In this document: positions 43,920 through 56,352 of the stretch, in pieces
Position numbering within the stretch: the stretch's first letter is position 1
Layout of the letters: each line of letters begins with the position of its first letter
DNA from: Streptomyces sp. JJ36
GTDB taxonomy: Bacteria > Actinomycetota > Actinomycetes > Streptomycetales > Streptomycetaceae
DNA length: 64,000 nt
NCBI RefSeq assembly: GCF_021696945.1
Contig: NZ_JACYHE010000015.1
Coordinates: 37,514-101,513, forward strand
Reading direction: 5' to 3'
The notes under the pieces: model-generated
Told to the model about the DNA's origin: nothing
What the model saw: the letters and a program-made list of their open reading frames with translations, nothing else
The model's database searches: none
Program-made: the position numbers and the translations under genes

Positions 43920-44639
43920 TCAGTCGGCGGGCGCCGGCGGATGCACGACGCTCATCAGGGAGCGCAGGAAGGGAAGGTCGACGTCCTCCAGGGAATCCAC
44001 CACGGTGCGGCCCCGGGCCGGCTCGATGGGCGCCACGGAGGGGACGGCCACCACCCGGCAGCCGGCCGCCTCCGCGGAGGCCACCCCGGTGGCGGTGTCC
44101 TCGACCACGGCGCAGCGCGCCGGGTCGGCCGCCAGCCGGGTGGCGGCGGTGAGGTACGGGTCCGGGTGCGGCTTGGTGCGCTCCAGCTCGTCACCGGCCA
44201 GCGTGAGGGCGAAGTGCTGCGGGCCGAGCGAGAGCAGCATGCGGTCGATGACCGTCCGGTGCGAGGCGGAGACCAGGGCGGTCGGCACCCGGTGCGCGGC
44301 CAGTTCGGCCAGCAGCCGGCGGGCGCCCGGCATCAGCGGGACGCCCTGAGCGAGACGGGCGGTGAACTTCTCGTTGAGCAGCACGGTCAGCTCGCCCAGG
44401 CTGATGTCGGCGGAGGTGACCTCCAGCAGGAAGCCGGCGCTGCGCGTCATGGGCCCGCCCACGACGACATGACGCCATGACTCGTCCAGGGTGTGCCCCA
44501 GCTCGGCGAAGACCTCGACCTCCGCGTCCCACCAGGTCCCCTCGGTGTCCACGAGGGTGCCGTCCATGTCCAGCAGTACGGCCTGGAGATCCTGGCCATC
44601 CGCCGTTCGGGTGAGGGGGGCGGGGAGGGAACTGGTCAT
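43920..44639 (-). CDS. HAD-superfamily phosphatase (beta-phosphoglucomutase-like)
   Basis: 239 residues. Motif I AVLLDMDGTLVDTE, motif II VSASHRT, motif III Lys in ELERTKPHPDPYLTAA, motif IV VVEDTATGVASAEAAG. The helical cap between motifs I and II is the subfamily-I type. It hydrolyses or transfers phosphate from a small metabolite; the substrate cannot be told from sequence. Start ATG 44639. It is separated from metH by a hairpin. Confidence 0.92.
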   Translation of the reverse strand: MTSSLPAPLTRTADGQDLQAVLLDMDGTLVDTEGTWWDAEVEVFAELGHTLDESWRHVVVGGPMTRSAGFLLEVTSADISLGELTVLLNEKFTARLAQGVPLMPGARRLLAELAAHRVPTALVSASHRTVIDRMLLSLGPQHFALTLAGDELERTKPHPDPYLTAATRLAADPARCAVVEDTATGVASAEAAGCRVVAVPSVAPIEPARGRTVVDSLEDVDLPFLRSLMSVVHPPAPAD

Positions 44640-44667
44640 CCGCGTACGCCTCCTTACAGGGACGAGA

Positions 44668-44705
44668 AGGCCGGCCGCCCCTCACCAGGAAGGGACGACC
44701 GGCCT
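44668..44705 (-). terminator. Hairpin after metH
   Basis: AGGCCGGCCGCCCCTC pairs with AAGGGACGACCGGCCT across ACCAGG (16-bp stem with G-U wobbles). It lies about 95 bp past the metH stop on the minus strand and just before the HAD start. Confidence 0.6.
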
Positions 44706-44800
44706 CTACCGGATCGACCAGTGTACGTCGGAGTCCGCGCCACCACCTCCCGGGCGCGCCACGGGGCGGCGCGGCTCACCCGGCCGGCTCAGTGGCCGGC

Positions 44801-48316
<3,516 letters not shown>

Positions 48317-48352
48317 GGAAGTGCTCCCAAAGGTGCGACGGCTGTCGGCTTT

Positions 48353-48375
48353 GCGCCCTCCGCGGGGAGGGGCGC
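48353..48375 (-). promoter_or_regulatory. Hairpin in the metH leader
   Basis: GCGCCC-CTCC and its complement form a 9-bp stem with a short loop, 37-59 bp before the metH ATG. It is too small for a B12 or SAM riboswitch. Could be an attenuator or chance GC pairing. Confidence 0.3.
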
Positions 48376-48483
48376 ACCCGGCCAGCGTATCGGGCCGGGG
48401 CAAGACCGCCTGCGGTGTCCCGGGGGGTGGGACGGCGGGTGGCCGGTTCCCGGCTTCCGTACGGTCGACAAGAAGCGATAGCG

Positions 48484-48498
48484 TTCGACATTGTCGAA
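48484..48498. promoter_or_regulatory. gylR: TTCGACA-T-TGTCGAA dyad, candidate GylR operator 1
   Basis: Perfect 7-bp inverted repeat around one base, 38 bp before the gylR ATG. A degraded copy with the same geometry lies before glpF at 49403. IclR-family proteins bind such short dyads. This fits gylR autoregulation, which is known for S. coelicolor; the exact site is inferred. Confidence 0.6.
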
Positions 48499-48535
48499 TT
48501 ACGTACTGAGGCCTTTGCAGGCCAGGAGGTGTCCG

Positions 48536-49303
48536 ATGGCCCGGAACATCCAGTCGCTCGAGCGTGCGGCGGCCGTACTGCGGCTGCTGGCCGGCGGGGA
48601 ACGGCGGCTGGGCCTGTCCGAGATCGCCTCGGCGCTGGAGCTCGCCAAGGGCACGGCGCACGGGCTGATCCGCACCCTTCAGCAGGAGGGGTTCGTCGAG
48701 CAGGAGACCGCGACCGGGAAGTACACCCTCGGCGCCGAACTGCTGCGGCTGGGCAACAGCTATCTGGACGTGCACGAACTCCGGGCACGGGCTCTGGTGT
48801 GGACCGACGACCTGGCGCGGTCCAGCGGGGAGAGCGTCTATCTGGGTGTGCTGCACCAGCAGGGCGTGCTGATCGTGCACCACGTCTTCCGCCCGGACGA
48901 CAGCCGGCAGGTGCTGGAGGTGGGGGCGATGCAGCCGCTGCACTGCACCGCGCTGGGCAAGGTGCTGGCCGCCTACGACCCGGTGGCGCACAGCGAGGCG
49001 GCGGACGCGGACCGCAAGACCTTCACCGAACGCACGGTGACCGGCCTGGAGGAGTTCGAGGAGGTCCTGGATCTGACCCGCGGCCGCGGCTGGGCCTCGG
49101 ACGTGGAGGAGACGTGGGAAGGGCTGGCCTCGGTGGCGGCCCCGATCCACGACCGGCGGCGGATGCCGGTGGGCGCGGTGGCCGTCACCGGTGCCGTGGA
49201 GCGGGTGTGCGACGAGGAGGGCCAGCTCAGACCGCACATGATCGCCGCGGTGCGGGACTGCGCCCGTGCGGTGTCCCGGGATCTTGGAAACGGACGATTT
49301 TAG
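48536..49303 (+). CDS. gylR: IclR-family regulator of the glycerol operon
   Basis: 255 residues. Winged HTH at the N-terminus: SLERAAAVLRLLAGGERRLGLSEIASALELAKGTAHGLIRTLQQEGFV. The IclR effector domain follows: ARSSGESVYLGVLHQQGVLIVHHV, MQPLHCTALGKVLAAY, and ASVAAPIHDRRRMPVGAVAVTG. It matches GylR, the glycerol-inducible repressor of gylCABX. ATG 48536 has CAGGAGGT upstream; a GGCCT/AGGCC hairpin (48510-48523) directly abuts this ribosome-binding site. glpF-glpK-glpD follow on the same strand. Confidence 0.94.
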   Translation: MARNIQSLERAAAVLRLLAGGERRLGLSEIASALELAKGTAHGLIRTLQQEGFVEQETATGKYTLGAELLRLGNSYLDVHELRARALVWTDDLARSSGESVYLGVLHQQGVLIVHHVFRPDDSRQVLEVGAMQPLHCTALGKVLAAYDPVAHSEAADADRKTFTERTVTGLEEFEEVLDLTRGRGWASDVEETWEGLASVAAPIHDRRRMPVGAVAVTGAVERVCDEEGQLRPHMIAAVRDCARAVSRDLGNGRF

Positions 49304-49402
49304 AAATAACCAGAACAATCGGTCACGAGTTAACGGCGGCGAAAGTCGTGCGTCACTCCCTCTTGACGGGAGGAACCCCAGGGGAAAAACTGCCGTCCGG
49401 CG

Positions 49403-49417
49403 GTCGGCAATGTCGAA
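49403..49417. promoter_or_regulatory. GTCGGCA-A-TGTCGAA dyad, candidate GylR operator 2
   Basis: Imperfect copy (12 of 14 arm positions) of the dyad at 48484. It lies 58 bp before the glpF GTG, in the 171-bp gap that must contain the glpFKD promoter. The sequence just upstream (49300-49345) is unusually A/T-rich for this genome. Confidence 0.55.
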
Positions 49418-49474
49418 CACCGGACGGGATGAACCGCCGCTCTCCCCTCTGGACTCAGGACTAAGGAGTCACGG

Positions 49475-50308
49475 GTGTCCAGCACCGACATCTTTCTCGG
49501 CGAAGTCATCGGCACCGCGGTGCTGATCCTCCTCGGCGGCGGCGTCTGCGCCGCCGTCACGTTCAAGCGGTCCAAGGCGTTCGGCGCCGGCTGGGTCGCG
49601 ATCGCCTTCGGCTGGGGCATGGCAGTGCTCACCGGGGCGTACATCGCCGCGGGCGTCTCGGGCGCCCACCTCAACCCCGCGGTGACCGTCGGCCTGGCCG
49701 TCCAGGGCGGCACCGAGTGGGCCGACGTCCCCCTCTACGTGGCGTCCCAGCTCCTCGGCGCCGCGCTCGGGGCCGCCCTGGTCTGGGTCGCCTACTACGG
49801 CCAGTTCCACGCCCACCTCACCGACCGCGAGATCGTCGGCGCCCCCGAGGAGGAGCAGGAGCTCGTCGGCGGCCCCGGAGCGCAGGACACCGCCGTTGCG
49901 GACCGCAAGGCCGCCGCCGCGAAGCGCGGCCCCGGCCCGGTGCTGGGCATCTTCTCCACCGGTCCCGAGATCCGGCACACCGTGCAGAACCTGGCGACCG
50001 AGATCGTGGCCACCGTGGTCCTCGTCCTGGCCATCCTCACCCAGGGCCTGAACCAGGAGGGCAAGGGCCTCGGCCCGATCGGCGTGCTGGTCGTCGCGCT
50101 GGTCGTGGTCAGCATCGGTCTCTCGCTCGGCGGCCCGACGGGCTACGCCATCAACCCCGCCCGCGACCTGGGCCCGCGCATCGTCCACGCCCTGCTGCCG
50201 CTGCCGAACAAGGGCGGCTCCGACTGGAGCTACGCCTGGGTCCCGGTCGTCGGCCCGCTGGTCGGCGGCGCCCTCGCCGGCGGCATCTACGTCCTCGCCT
50301 TCGCCTGA
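49475..50308 (+). CDS. glpF: Glycerol uptake facilitator (MIP family)
   Basis: 277-residue aquaglyceroporin. NPA motifs at 67-69 (AHLNPAV) and 227-229 (INPARD). Compared by eye with E. coli GlpF, the filter is Trp47, Gly215, Tyr224 and Arg230; Phe in E. coli is Tyr here. A charged stretch of about 45 residues (115-160, with APEEEQE and ADRKAAAAK) sits in a loop between helices 3 and 4 and is longer than in E. coli. GTG start with AAGGAG. First gene of the operon, 34 bp before glpK. Confidence 0.96.
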   Translation: MSSTDIFLGEVIGTAVLILLGGGVCAAVTFKRSKAFGAGWVAIAFGWGMAVLTGAYIAAGVSGAHLNPAVTVGLAVQGGTEWADVPLYVASQLLGAALGAALVWVAYYGQFHAHLTDREIVGAPEEEQELVGGPGAQDTAVADRKAAAAKRGPGPVLGIFSTGPEIRHTVQNLATEIVATVVLVLAILTQGLNQEGKGLGPIGVLVVALVVVSIGLSLGGPTGYAINPARDLGPRIVHALLPLPNKGGSDWSYAWVPVVGPLVGGALAGGIYVLAFA

Positions 50309-50342
50309 GTCCCCGACCCGACCACCTATCGGAGCGTCTTCC

Positions 50343-51869
50343 ATGACCGACAGCACCCACTCGACCGGCCCCTTCATCGCCGCCATCGACCAGGGCACCA
50401 CCTCCAGCCGCTGCATCGTCTTCGACCGGGACGGCCGGATCGTCTCCGTCGACCAGAAGGAGCACGAGCAGATCTTCCCGAAGCCCGGCTGGGTCGAGCA
50501 CGACGCCGCGGAGATCTGGACCAACGTCCAGCAGGTCGTCTCCGGCGCCCTGGAGAAGGCGGGCATCGCCAGAGAGAGCGTCAAGGCCCTCGGCATCACC
50601 AACCAGCGCGAGACCACCGTGCTGTGGGACCGCACCACGGGCGAGCCGGTGCACAACGCCCTGGTCTGGCAGGACACCCGCACCGACGCCCTCTGCAAGG
50701 AGCTGGGCCGCAACGTCGGCCAGGACCGCTTCCGCCGCGAGACCGGCCTGCCGCTCGCCTCCTACTTCGCCGGTCCCAAGATCCGCTGGCTGCTGGACAA
50801 CGTCGAGGGCCTGCGGGAGCGCGCCGAGCGGGGCGACCTCCTCTTCGGCACCATGGACTCCTGGGTGATCTGGAACCTCACCGGCGGCACCGAGGGCGGC
50901 GTGCACGTCACCGACGTCACCAACGCCTCCCGGACCATGCTGATGAACCTCCACACCCTGGAGTGGGACGCGAAGATCTGCGAGTCGATGGGCGTCCCGA
51001 TGTCCCTCCTCCCGGAGATCCGCTCCTCCTCCGAGGTGTACGGCGAGGCCAAGGGCGCCCTGGAGGGCGTGCCCGTCGCCTCCGCCCTCGGCGACCAGCA
51101 GGCCGCGCTGTTCGGCCAGACCTGCTTCGCGCCGGGCGAGGCCAAGTCGACCTACGGCACCGGTACCTTCCTGCTGCTGAACACCGGCAACGAGGCCGTC
51201 AACTCCTACAACGGCCTGCTGACCACCGTCGGCTACCGCATCGGCGACGAGAAGCCGGTGTACGCGCTGGAGGGCGCCATCGCCATCACCGGCGCCCTGG
51301 TGCAGTGGATGCGGGACCAGATGGGCCTGATCAGCACCGCCGCCGAGATCGAGACGCTGGCCAGCTCCGTGGAGGACAACGGCGGCGCGTACTTCGTGCC
51401 CGCCTTCTCCGGGCTCTTCGCGCCGTACTGGCGCTCGGACGCCCGCGGCGTCATCGCCGGGCTGACCCGCTACGTCACCAAGGCGCACCTCGCCCGCGCG
51501 GTGCTGGAGGCCACCGCCTGGCAGACGAGGGAGATCGTCGACGCGATGGAGAAGGACTCCGGCGTCGAGCTGACCTCGCTCAAGGTCGACGGCGGCATGA
51601 CCTCCAACAACCTGCTGATGCAGACCATGTCCGACTTCCTGGACGCCCCGGTGGTGCGGCCGCTGGTCGCCGAGACCACCTGTCTGGGCGCCGCCTACGC
51701 CGCCGGCCTCGCCGTGGGCTTCTGGCCGGACACCGACGCGCTCCGCGCCAACTGGAAGCGCGCCGCGGAGTGGACCCCCCGCATGGACGCGGCCGACCGC
51801 GACCGCGAGTACAAGAACTGGCTCAAGGCCGTCGAGCGGACCATGGGCTGGATCGAAGAGGAGAACTGA
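50343..51869 (+). CDS. glpK: Glycerol kinase
   Basis: 508 residues, FGGY family. [18 protein letters not shown] is the phosphate-1 motif; [44 protein letters not shown] and the C-terminal [16 protein letters not shown] signature are all canonical. It traps glycerol as glycerol-3-phosphate. RBS CGGAG upstream. Encoded between glpF and glpD with only 4 bp to glpD. Confidence 0.98.
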   Translation: MTDSTHSTGPFIAAIDQGTTSSRCIVFDRDGRIVSVDQKEHEQIFPKPGWVEHDAAEIWTNVQQVVSGALEKAGIARESVKALGITNQRETTVLWDRTTGEPVHNALVWQDTRTDALCKELGRNVGQDRFRRETGLPLASYFAGPKIRWLLDNVEGLRERAERGDLLFGTMDSWVIWNLTGGTEGGVHVTDVTNASRTMLMNLHTLEWDAKICESMGVPMSLLPEIRSSSEVYGEAKGALEGVPVASALGDQQAALFGQTCFAPGEAKSTYGTGTFLLLNTGNEAVNSYNGLLTTVGYRIGDEKPVYALEGAIAITGALVQWMRDQMGLISTAAEIETLASSVEDNGGAYFVPAFSGLFAPYWRSDARGVIAGLTRYVTKAHLARAVLEATAWQTREIVDAMEKDSGVELTSLKVDGGMTSNNLLMQTMSDFLDAPVVRPLVAETTCLGAAYAAGLAVGFWPDTDALRANWKRAAEWTPRMDAADRDREYKNWLKAVERTMGWIEEEN

Positions 51870-51873
51870 ACGC

Positions 51874-53526
51874 ATGTCTGCGACCGTCCGGGGGGCCACC
51901 CCCGGCAACCCGCCCCTGTCCGCCGTCCCCGCCCTCGGGACGCCTCCCGCCGCCGGTGCCGCTCCCGGGCGCACCGCGACGCGGGAGGTGCTCGACCGGG
52001 CCGTCTTCGACCTGCTGGTGGTCGGCGGCGGGATCCTGGGCACCTCGGTGGCCTGGCACGCGGCGCAGTCGGGGCTGCGGGTCGCGATGGTGGACGCCGG
52101 CGACTTCGCCGGCGCCACCTCGTCCGCCTCCTCCAAGCTGGTCCACGGCGGGCTGCGGTATCTGCAGACCGGCGCGGTCCGGCTGGTGGCGGAGAACCAC
52201 CACGAGCGGCGGGTGCTGGCCAAGGACGTGGCCCCGCACCTGGTCAATCCGCTCACCTTCTACCTGCCGGTCTACAAGGGCGGCCCGCACGGCGCCGCCA
52301 AGCTCGGCGCCGGTGTCTTCGCCTACTCGGCGCTGTCCGCCTTCGGCGACGGCGTCGGCCGGGTCATATCCCCGGCGAAGGCGGCCGCGGACAACCCCGG
52401 ACTGCGCACCGACGGCCTGAAGGCCGTCGCGGTCTACGGCGACCACCAGATGAACGACTCCCGGATGGCCGTGATGACCGTCGGGGCGGCGGTGGCCGCG
52501 GGCGCCGTGGTGCTCAACCACGCCGAGGTCACCGGGCTCCGCTTCACCGGGGACCGGGTCACCGGCGCCGAGCTGCGGGACCGGCTGGACGGCACCGAGT
52601 TCGGGGTGAACGCCCGGCTGGTGCTGAACGCCACCGGTCCCTGGGTCGACCATCTGCGGCGTATGGAGCACTCCGGCGCGGCGCCCAGCATCCGGCTGTC
52701 CAAGGGCGCCCATCTGGTGCTGCGCCGCAAGGCGCCGTGGCGTGCCGCGATGGCCACACCCATCGACAAGTACCGGATCACCTTCGCCCTGCCCTGGGAG
52801 GACCAGCTGCTGCTGGGCACCACGGACGAGGCGTACGAGGGCGACCCGGGCGAGGTGCGGGCCACCGAGGCGGACATCACCCAGATCCTGGACGAGGCGG
52901 CGCTCTCCGTCCGGGACGAGCACCTGTCCCGGGACCTGATCAGCTACGCCTTCGCGGGGCTGCGGGTGCTCCCCGGCGGGCCGGGCGGCGTGGAGTCCGC
53001 GAAGCGGGAGACCGTGGTCACCGAGGGCCGCGGGGGCATGCTCTCCGTGGCCGGCGGCAAGTGGACCACCTACCGGCACATCGGCCGCACGGTGCTGCGC
53101 AAGCTGGCGGAGCTGCCGGGCGGCGCGCTGACCGACGCCTCCGACGGGCTGGTGCCGGTCGGTTCGCTGGTGCGCCGCACCCCGCTGCCGGGAATCGCCA
53201 ACCCCGACGCGGTGGCACACCGGCTGCTCGTGGACCGGGAACCCGGCGTGCGGATGGACCCGCTCACCGCCCGGCACCTCGCCACCCACTACGGCTCGCT
53301 GGCCTTCGACATCGCCCGTCTGGTGAACGAGGACCCGGCGCTCGGCGAGCGCATCCACCCGGACGGCCCGGAGATCTGGGCCCAGGTGGTGTACGGCCGC
53401 GACCACGAGTGGGCGGGCACCGTGGAGGACGTGGTGCGCCGCCGCACCACACTGACGGTGCGGGGCCTGGACACCGAGGAGGTCCGCGAGCGGGTCGCCG
53501 CCCTGCTCGCCGCCCGGACCGCCTGA
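51874..53526 (+). CDS. glpD: FAD-dependent glycerol-3-phosphate dehydrogenase
   Basis: 550 residues. The FAD-binding fold starts at LLVVGGGILGTSVAWHAAQSGLRVAMVDAGDFAGATSSASSKLVHGGLRYLQ, with the glpD signature. IRLSKGAHLVL and ALPWEDQLLLGTTDEAYEGD follow, and a C-terminal helical domain. A Pro/Ala-rich N-terminal extension of about 40 residues precedes the fold. It oxidises glycerol-3-phosphate to DHAP, passing electrons to quinones. Last gene of the operon, followed by a strong hairpin. Confidence 0.97.
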   Translation: MSATVRGATPGNPPLSAVPALGTPPAAGAAPGRTATREVLDRAVFDLLVVGGGILGTSVAWHAAQSGLRVAMVDAGDFAGATSSASSKLVHGGLRYLQTGAVRLVAENHHERRVLAKDVAPHLVNPLTFYLPVYKGGPHGAAKLGAGVFAYSALSAFGDGVGRVISPAKAAADNPGLRTDGLKAVAVYGDHQMNDSRMAVMTVGAAVAAGAVVLNHAEVTGLRFTGDRVTGAELRDRLDGTEFGVNARLVLNATGPWVDHLRRMEHSGAAPSIRLSKGAHLVLRRKAPWRAAMATPIDKYRITFALPWEDQLLLGTTDEAYEGDPGEVRATEADITQILDEAALSVRDEHLSRDLISYAFAGLRVLPGGPGGVESAKRETVVTEGRGGMLSVAGGKWTTYRHIGRTVLRKLAELPGGALTDASDGLVPVGSLVRRTPLPGIANPDAVAHRLLVDREPGVRMDPLTARHLATHYGSLAFDIARLVNEDPALGERIHPDGPEIWAQVVYGRDHEWAGTVEDVVRRRTTLTVRGLDTEEVRERVAALLAARTA

Positions 53527-53615
53527 ACCGGCGGCTCCCCGGCCCGTACGGCACCCGGCCGCCGTACGGGAAGGCCCTGCGGGGAAGGCCGTACGGAAGA
53601 GGGGGCCGCCCGACA

Positions 53616-53645
53616 GCCCGCGGGGCGCGCACGCGCCCCGCGGGC
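53616..53645. terminator. Terminator after the glycerol operon
   Basis: Perfect 14-bp stem GCCCGCGGGGCGCG with its complement around CA, 90 bp past the glpD stop. Upstream at about 53543-53571 a second repeat (CCCGTACGGC...CCGTACGGG) adds further hairpin potential. Confidence 0.7.
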
Positions 53646-53767
53646 GTCGCGCGTGCGCGAGGGCTGCGGCAGGACCGCGCGCACGCCGTAGGCTGGAGCC
53701 CGCACGGAACAGGAACAGCAGCCGGTACGGAGCCGAGCGCTCCGCTCCGGTCGGAAGGAGGCACTGG

Positions 53768-54889
53768 GTGATCGAGCTCGAGGGGGTGCCCGAGCTGGTC
53801 GACCCGGTCATGGTGGCCGCGTTCGAAGGCTGGAACGACGCCGGCGACGCCGCCTCCACCGCGGTCGGGCACCTGGAGCGGGAGTGGAAGGGGGAGGTCT
53901 TCGCCGCGCTGGACGCCGAGGACTACTACGACTTCCAGGTCAACCGTCCGCACGTGTGGCTGGACGGCGGGGTACGCAGGATCACCTGGCCGACGACCCG
54001 GCTCTCGGTGGTGCGGATCGAGGACTCCGACGGCAAGGGCAGACCGCGCGACCTGGTGCTGGTGCGCGGCATCGAACCCAGCATGCGCTGGCGGTCCTTC
54101 TGCAACGAGGTGCTCGGGTTCGCCCACGAGCTGGGAGTGGAGATGGTGGTGGTGCTGGGCGCCCTGCTGGGCGACACCCCGCACACCCGGCCGGTGCCGG
54201 TCACCGGGGTGACCTCGGACCCGGACCTGGCACGCACCCTCAACCTCGAGGAGTCGCGGTACGAGGGCCCGACGGGCATCGTCGGGATCCTCCAGGAGGC
54301 GTGTACCCACGCGGGCGTGCCGGCCGTCAGCCTCTGGGCCTCGGTGCCGCACTACGTCTCCCAGCCGCCGAACCCGAAGGCGACCCTGGCGCTGCTGAAC
54401 CGGCTGGAGGACCTGCTGGGACTGCGGGTACCGCTGGGCGAGCTCACCGAGGACGCACGGGCGTGGCAGCTCGGCGTCGACCAGCTCGCCGCCGAGGACA
54501 GCGAGGTGGCGGAGTACGTCCAGTCCCTCGAGGAGGCGCGGGACACGGCGGAGCTGCCGGAGGCGTCGGGCGAGGCCATCGCCAAGGAGTTCGAGCGGTA
54601 CCTGCGGCGCCGGGACGGCGGGCCGGGGCCGGGACATGCGACGGAGGGGCCGGAGGGCGGCCCGTTCCTGCGGGGCACCGGGCGGGAGCCGGGTGCCGAG
54701 CGGAGCCGGCCGCCGTCCCGGCCGGCGGACGACCGCGGCCAGGGGCGCTCCGGCCGCCCGGGGCGTACGGACCGCAAGGACGGCTCGGGCGGTCCGGGCG
54801 GCCCGGAGGGAGCCGGTGACGCCGGCGCCGAGGACCGGGCCGAGGGCACCGACGGGACGGACGCCGCCGGATCCGACGACGAGGGCTGA
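53768..54889 (+). CDS. PAC2-family protein
   Basis: 373 residues. The PAC2 (proteasome assembly chaperone 2-like) fold spans about 1-285: PVMVAAFEGWNDAGDAASTAVGHLEREW, ELGVEMVVVLGALLGDTPHTRPVPVTG, and PTGIVGILQEACTHAGVPAVSLWASVPHYVSQPPNPKATLALLNRLEDLL. The last 85 residues are a disordered Gly/Arg/Asp tail. Actinobacterial PAC2 proteins are common, but a chaperone role for the Pup-proteasome is unproven. GTG start with GGAAGGAGG upstream. Confidence 0.9.
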   Translation: MIELEGVPELVDPVMVAAFEGWNDAGDAASTAVGHLEREWKGEVFAALDAEDYYDFQVNRPHVWLDGGVRRITWPTTRLSVVRIEDSDGKGRPRDLVLVRGIEPSMRWRSFCNEVLGFAHELGVEMVVVLGALLGDTPHTRPVPVTGVTSDPDLARTLNLEESRYEGPTGIVGILQEACTHAGVPAVSLWASVPHYVSQPPNPKATLALLNRLEDLLGLRVPLGELTEDARAWQLGVDQLAAEDSEVAEYVQSLEEARDTAELPEASGEAIAKEFERYLRRRDGGPGPGHATEGPEGGPFLRGTGREPGAERSRPPSRPADDRGQGRSGRPGRTDRKDGSGGPGGPEGAGDAGAEDRAEGTDGTDAAGSDDEG

Positions 54890-54933
54890 GGGCCCGGAAC
54901 GCCGGGGCGTCCGGAAGCGCGCCCGAGCCGCAC

Positions 54934-54956
54934 CGGGGTGCCGGCTTTGGCACCCC
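54934..54956. terminator. Hairpin after the PAC2 gene
   Basis: GGGGTGCC / GGCACCCC, an 8-bp stem with loop GGCTTT, 45 bp after the PAC2 stop. Reads as a plus-strand terminator. Confidence 0.55.
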
Positions 54957-54963
54957 CGTGAGG

Positions 54964-55000
54964 CGTTCCCCGGGCCCGGCTCCGCCGGGCCCGGGGAACG
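54964..55000. terminator. Bidirectional terminator between PAC2 gene and mshC
   Basis: Perfect 16-bp inverted repeat (CGTTCCCCGGGCCCGG and complement) with loop CTCCG, ending 4 bp before the mshC stop. Convergent genes flank it. Confidence 0.85.
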
Positions 55001-55003
55001 GTC

Positions 55004-56233
55004 TCAGAGCGCCACGCCGAGCAGTGCGTCGACGGCGCGCGACACCACTCCGGGCGCCCCCTCGTCCGTACCGCCGTGCTCGTGCTGCGCGGCCGCCCAG
55101 CGGTCCACGGCCGCCAGCGCGGCGGGGGCGTCCAGGTCGTCGGCGAGGGCCGCGCGGATCTCCTCCACCACCGCGTCCGCGGGCGGGCCGTCGGGACGCG
55201 AGACGGCGGCGCGCCACCGGGCGAGCCGTTCGGTGGCGCGCTCCAGGTCCCCGGCGGTGTAGTCCCAGTCCGCGCGGTAGTGGTGCGCGAGCAGGACGAG
55301 CCGGATGGCGACCGGGTCGACGCCCTCACGGCGCAGGGCGGAGACGAACACGAGGTTCCCCTGCGACTTGGACATCTTCGCGCCGTCGAGGCCGACCATC
55401 CCGGCGTGCACGTAGGTGCGGGCGAACGGGTGCTCGCCGGTGACGGCCTGGGCGTGCGAGGCGCCCATCTCGTGGTGCGGGAAGGCGAGATCGGAGCCGC
55501 CGCCCTGCACGTCGAAGCCCATGCCGAGGTACCGCAGGGCGATGGCGACGCACTCGATGTGCCAACCGGGTCGCCCGCGCCCGAGGGAGGCGCCGTCCCA
55601 GCTCGGTTCGCCCTCCCGGGCGGCCGACCAGAGCAGCGGGTCCAGGGGGTTCTTCTTGCCCGGCCGGTCCGGGTCGCCGCCGCGCTCGCCCGAGAGGCGG
55701 CGCATGGTGGCGGCGTCCAGCCGGGAGACCTCGCCGAAGTGCCGGTCGGACTCGACGGAGAAGTAGACGTCGCCCTCGAGTTCGTACGCCGCGCCCATGT
55801 CCCGGAGCCGCTCGACGAGCGGGACGATGTCCGGGACCGACTCCACGGCGCCCACGAACTCCCGCGGCGGCAGCATCCGCAACGCCGTCATGTCCTCGCG
55901 GAAGAGGGCGGTCTCCCGCTCGGCGAGCGCGGTCCACTCCTCGCCGGTGGCCGCGGCCCGCTCCAGCAGCGGGTCGTCGACGTCGGTGACGTTCTGTATG
56001 TAGTGCACCTGGCGCTTGGTGTCGAGCCACACGCGCTGCACGAGGTCGAACGCGTTGTACGTCGCCGCGTGCCCGAGGTGGGTGGCGTCGTACGGCGTGA
56101 TGCCGCACACGTAGAGGCGGGCGACGGGACCGGGAGTGAGGGTCACCCGTTCCCCGGTCGCGGTGTCGTGGATCCGGAGGTCGCGGCCCTGACCGGGCAG
56201 GACGGGGACCTCGGAGGCAGGCCAGGCATGCAT
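55004..56233 (-). CDS. mshC: Mycothiol ligase MshC
   Basis: 409-residue class I aminoacyl-tRNA synthetase-like enzyme derived from CysRS. It joins cysteine to GlcN-inositol in mycothiol synthesis. Zinc Cys and HIGH region: [36 protein letters not shown] and [16 protein letters not shown] give the other zinc ligands, and [13 protein letters not shown] the KMSKS loop. It lacks the tRNA anticodon-binding domain of CysRS. ATG 56233 ([19 protein letters not shown]) is typical. Confidence 0.96.
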   Translation of the reverse strand: MHAWPASEVPVLPGQGRDLRIHDTATGERVTLTPGPVARLYVCGITPYDATHLGHAATYNAFDLVQRVWLDTKRQVHYIQNVTDVDDPLLERAAATGEEWTALAERETALFREDMTALRMLPPREFVGAVESVPDIVPLVERLRDMGAAYELEGDVYFSVESDRHFGEVSRLDAATMRRLSGERGGDPDRPGKKNPLDPLLWSAAREGEPSWDGASLGRGRPGWHIECVAIALRYLGMGFDVQGGGSDLAFPHHEMGASHAQAVTGEHPFARTYVHAGMVGLDGAKMSKSQGNLVFVSALRREGVDPVAIRLVLLAHHYRADWDYTAGDLERATERLARWRAAVSRPDGPPADAVVEEIRAALADDLDAPAALAAVDRWAAAQHEHGGTDEGAPGVVSRAVDALLGVAL

Positions 56234-56352
56234 GCGTCGAGCCTAACCGTACGGCTGTTCCGGGTACGAACGGGACGGCGGCGATTGGCCGGATGGGCGG
56301 CCTTGACGCCGGGTCCGCGGCCCCGCGGCCGCCCCCGCCACGGCAGGCGCGG

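Noticed and set aside
48317..48480. Possible cobalamin or SAM riboswitch before metH
   Set aside because: I found no B12-box-like sequence and no multi-helix architecture of the required size; only one short GC hairpin is present.
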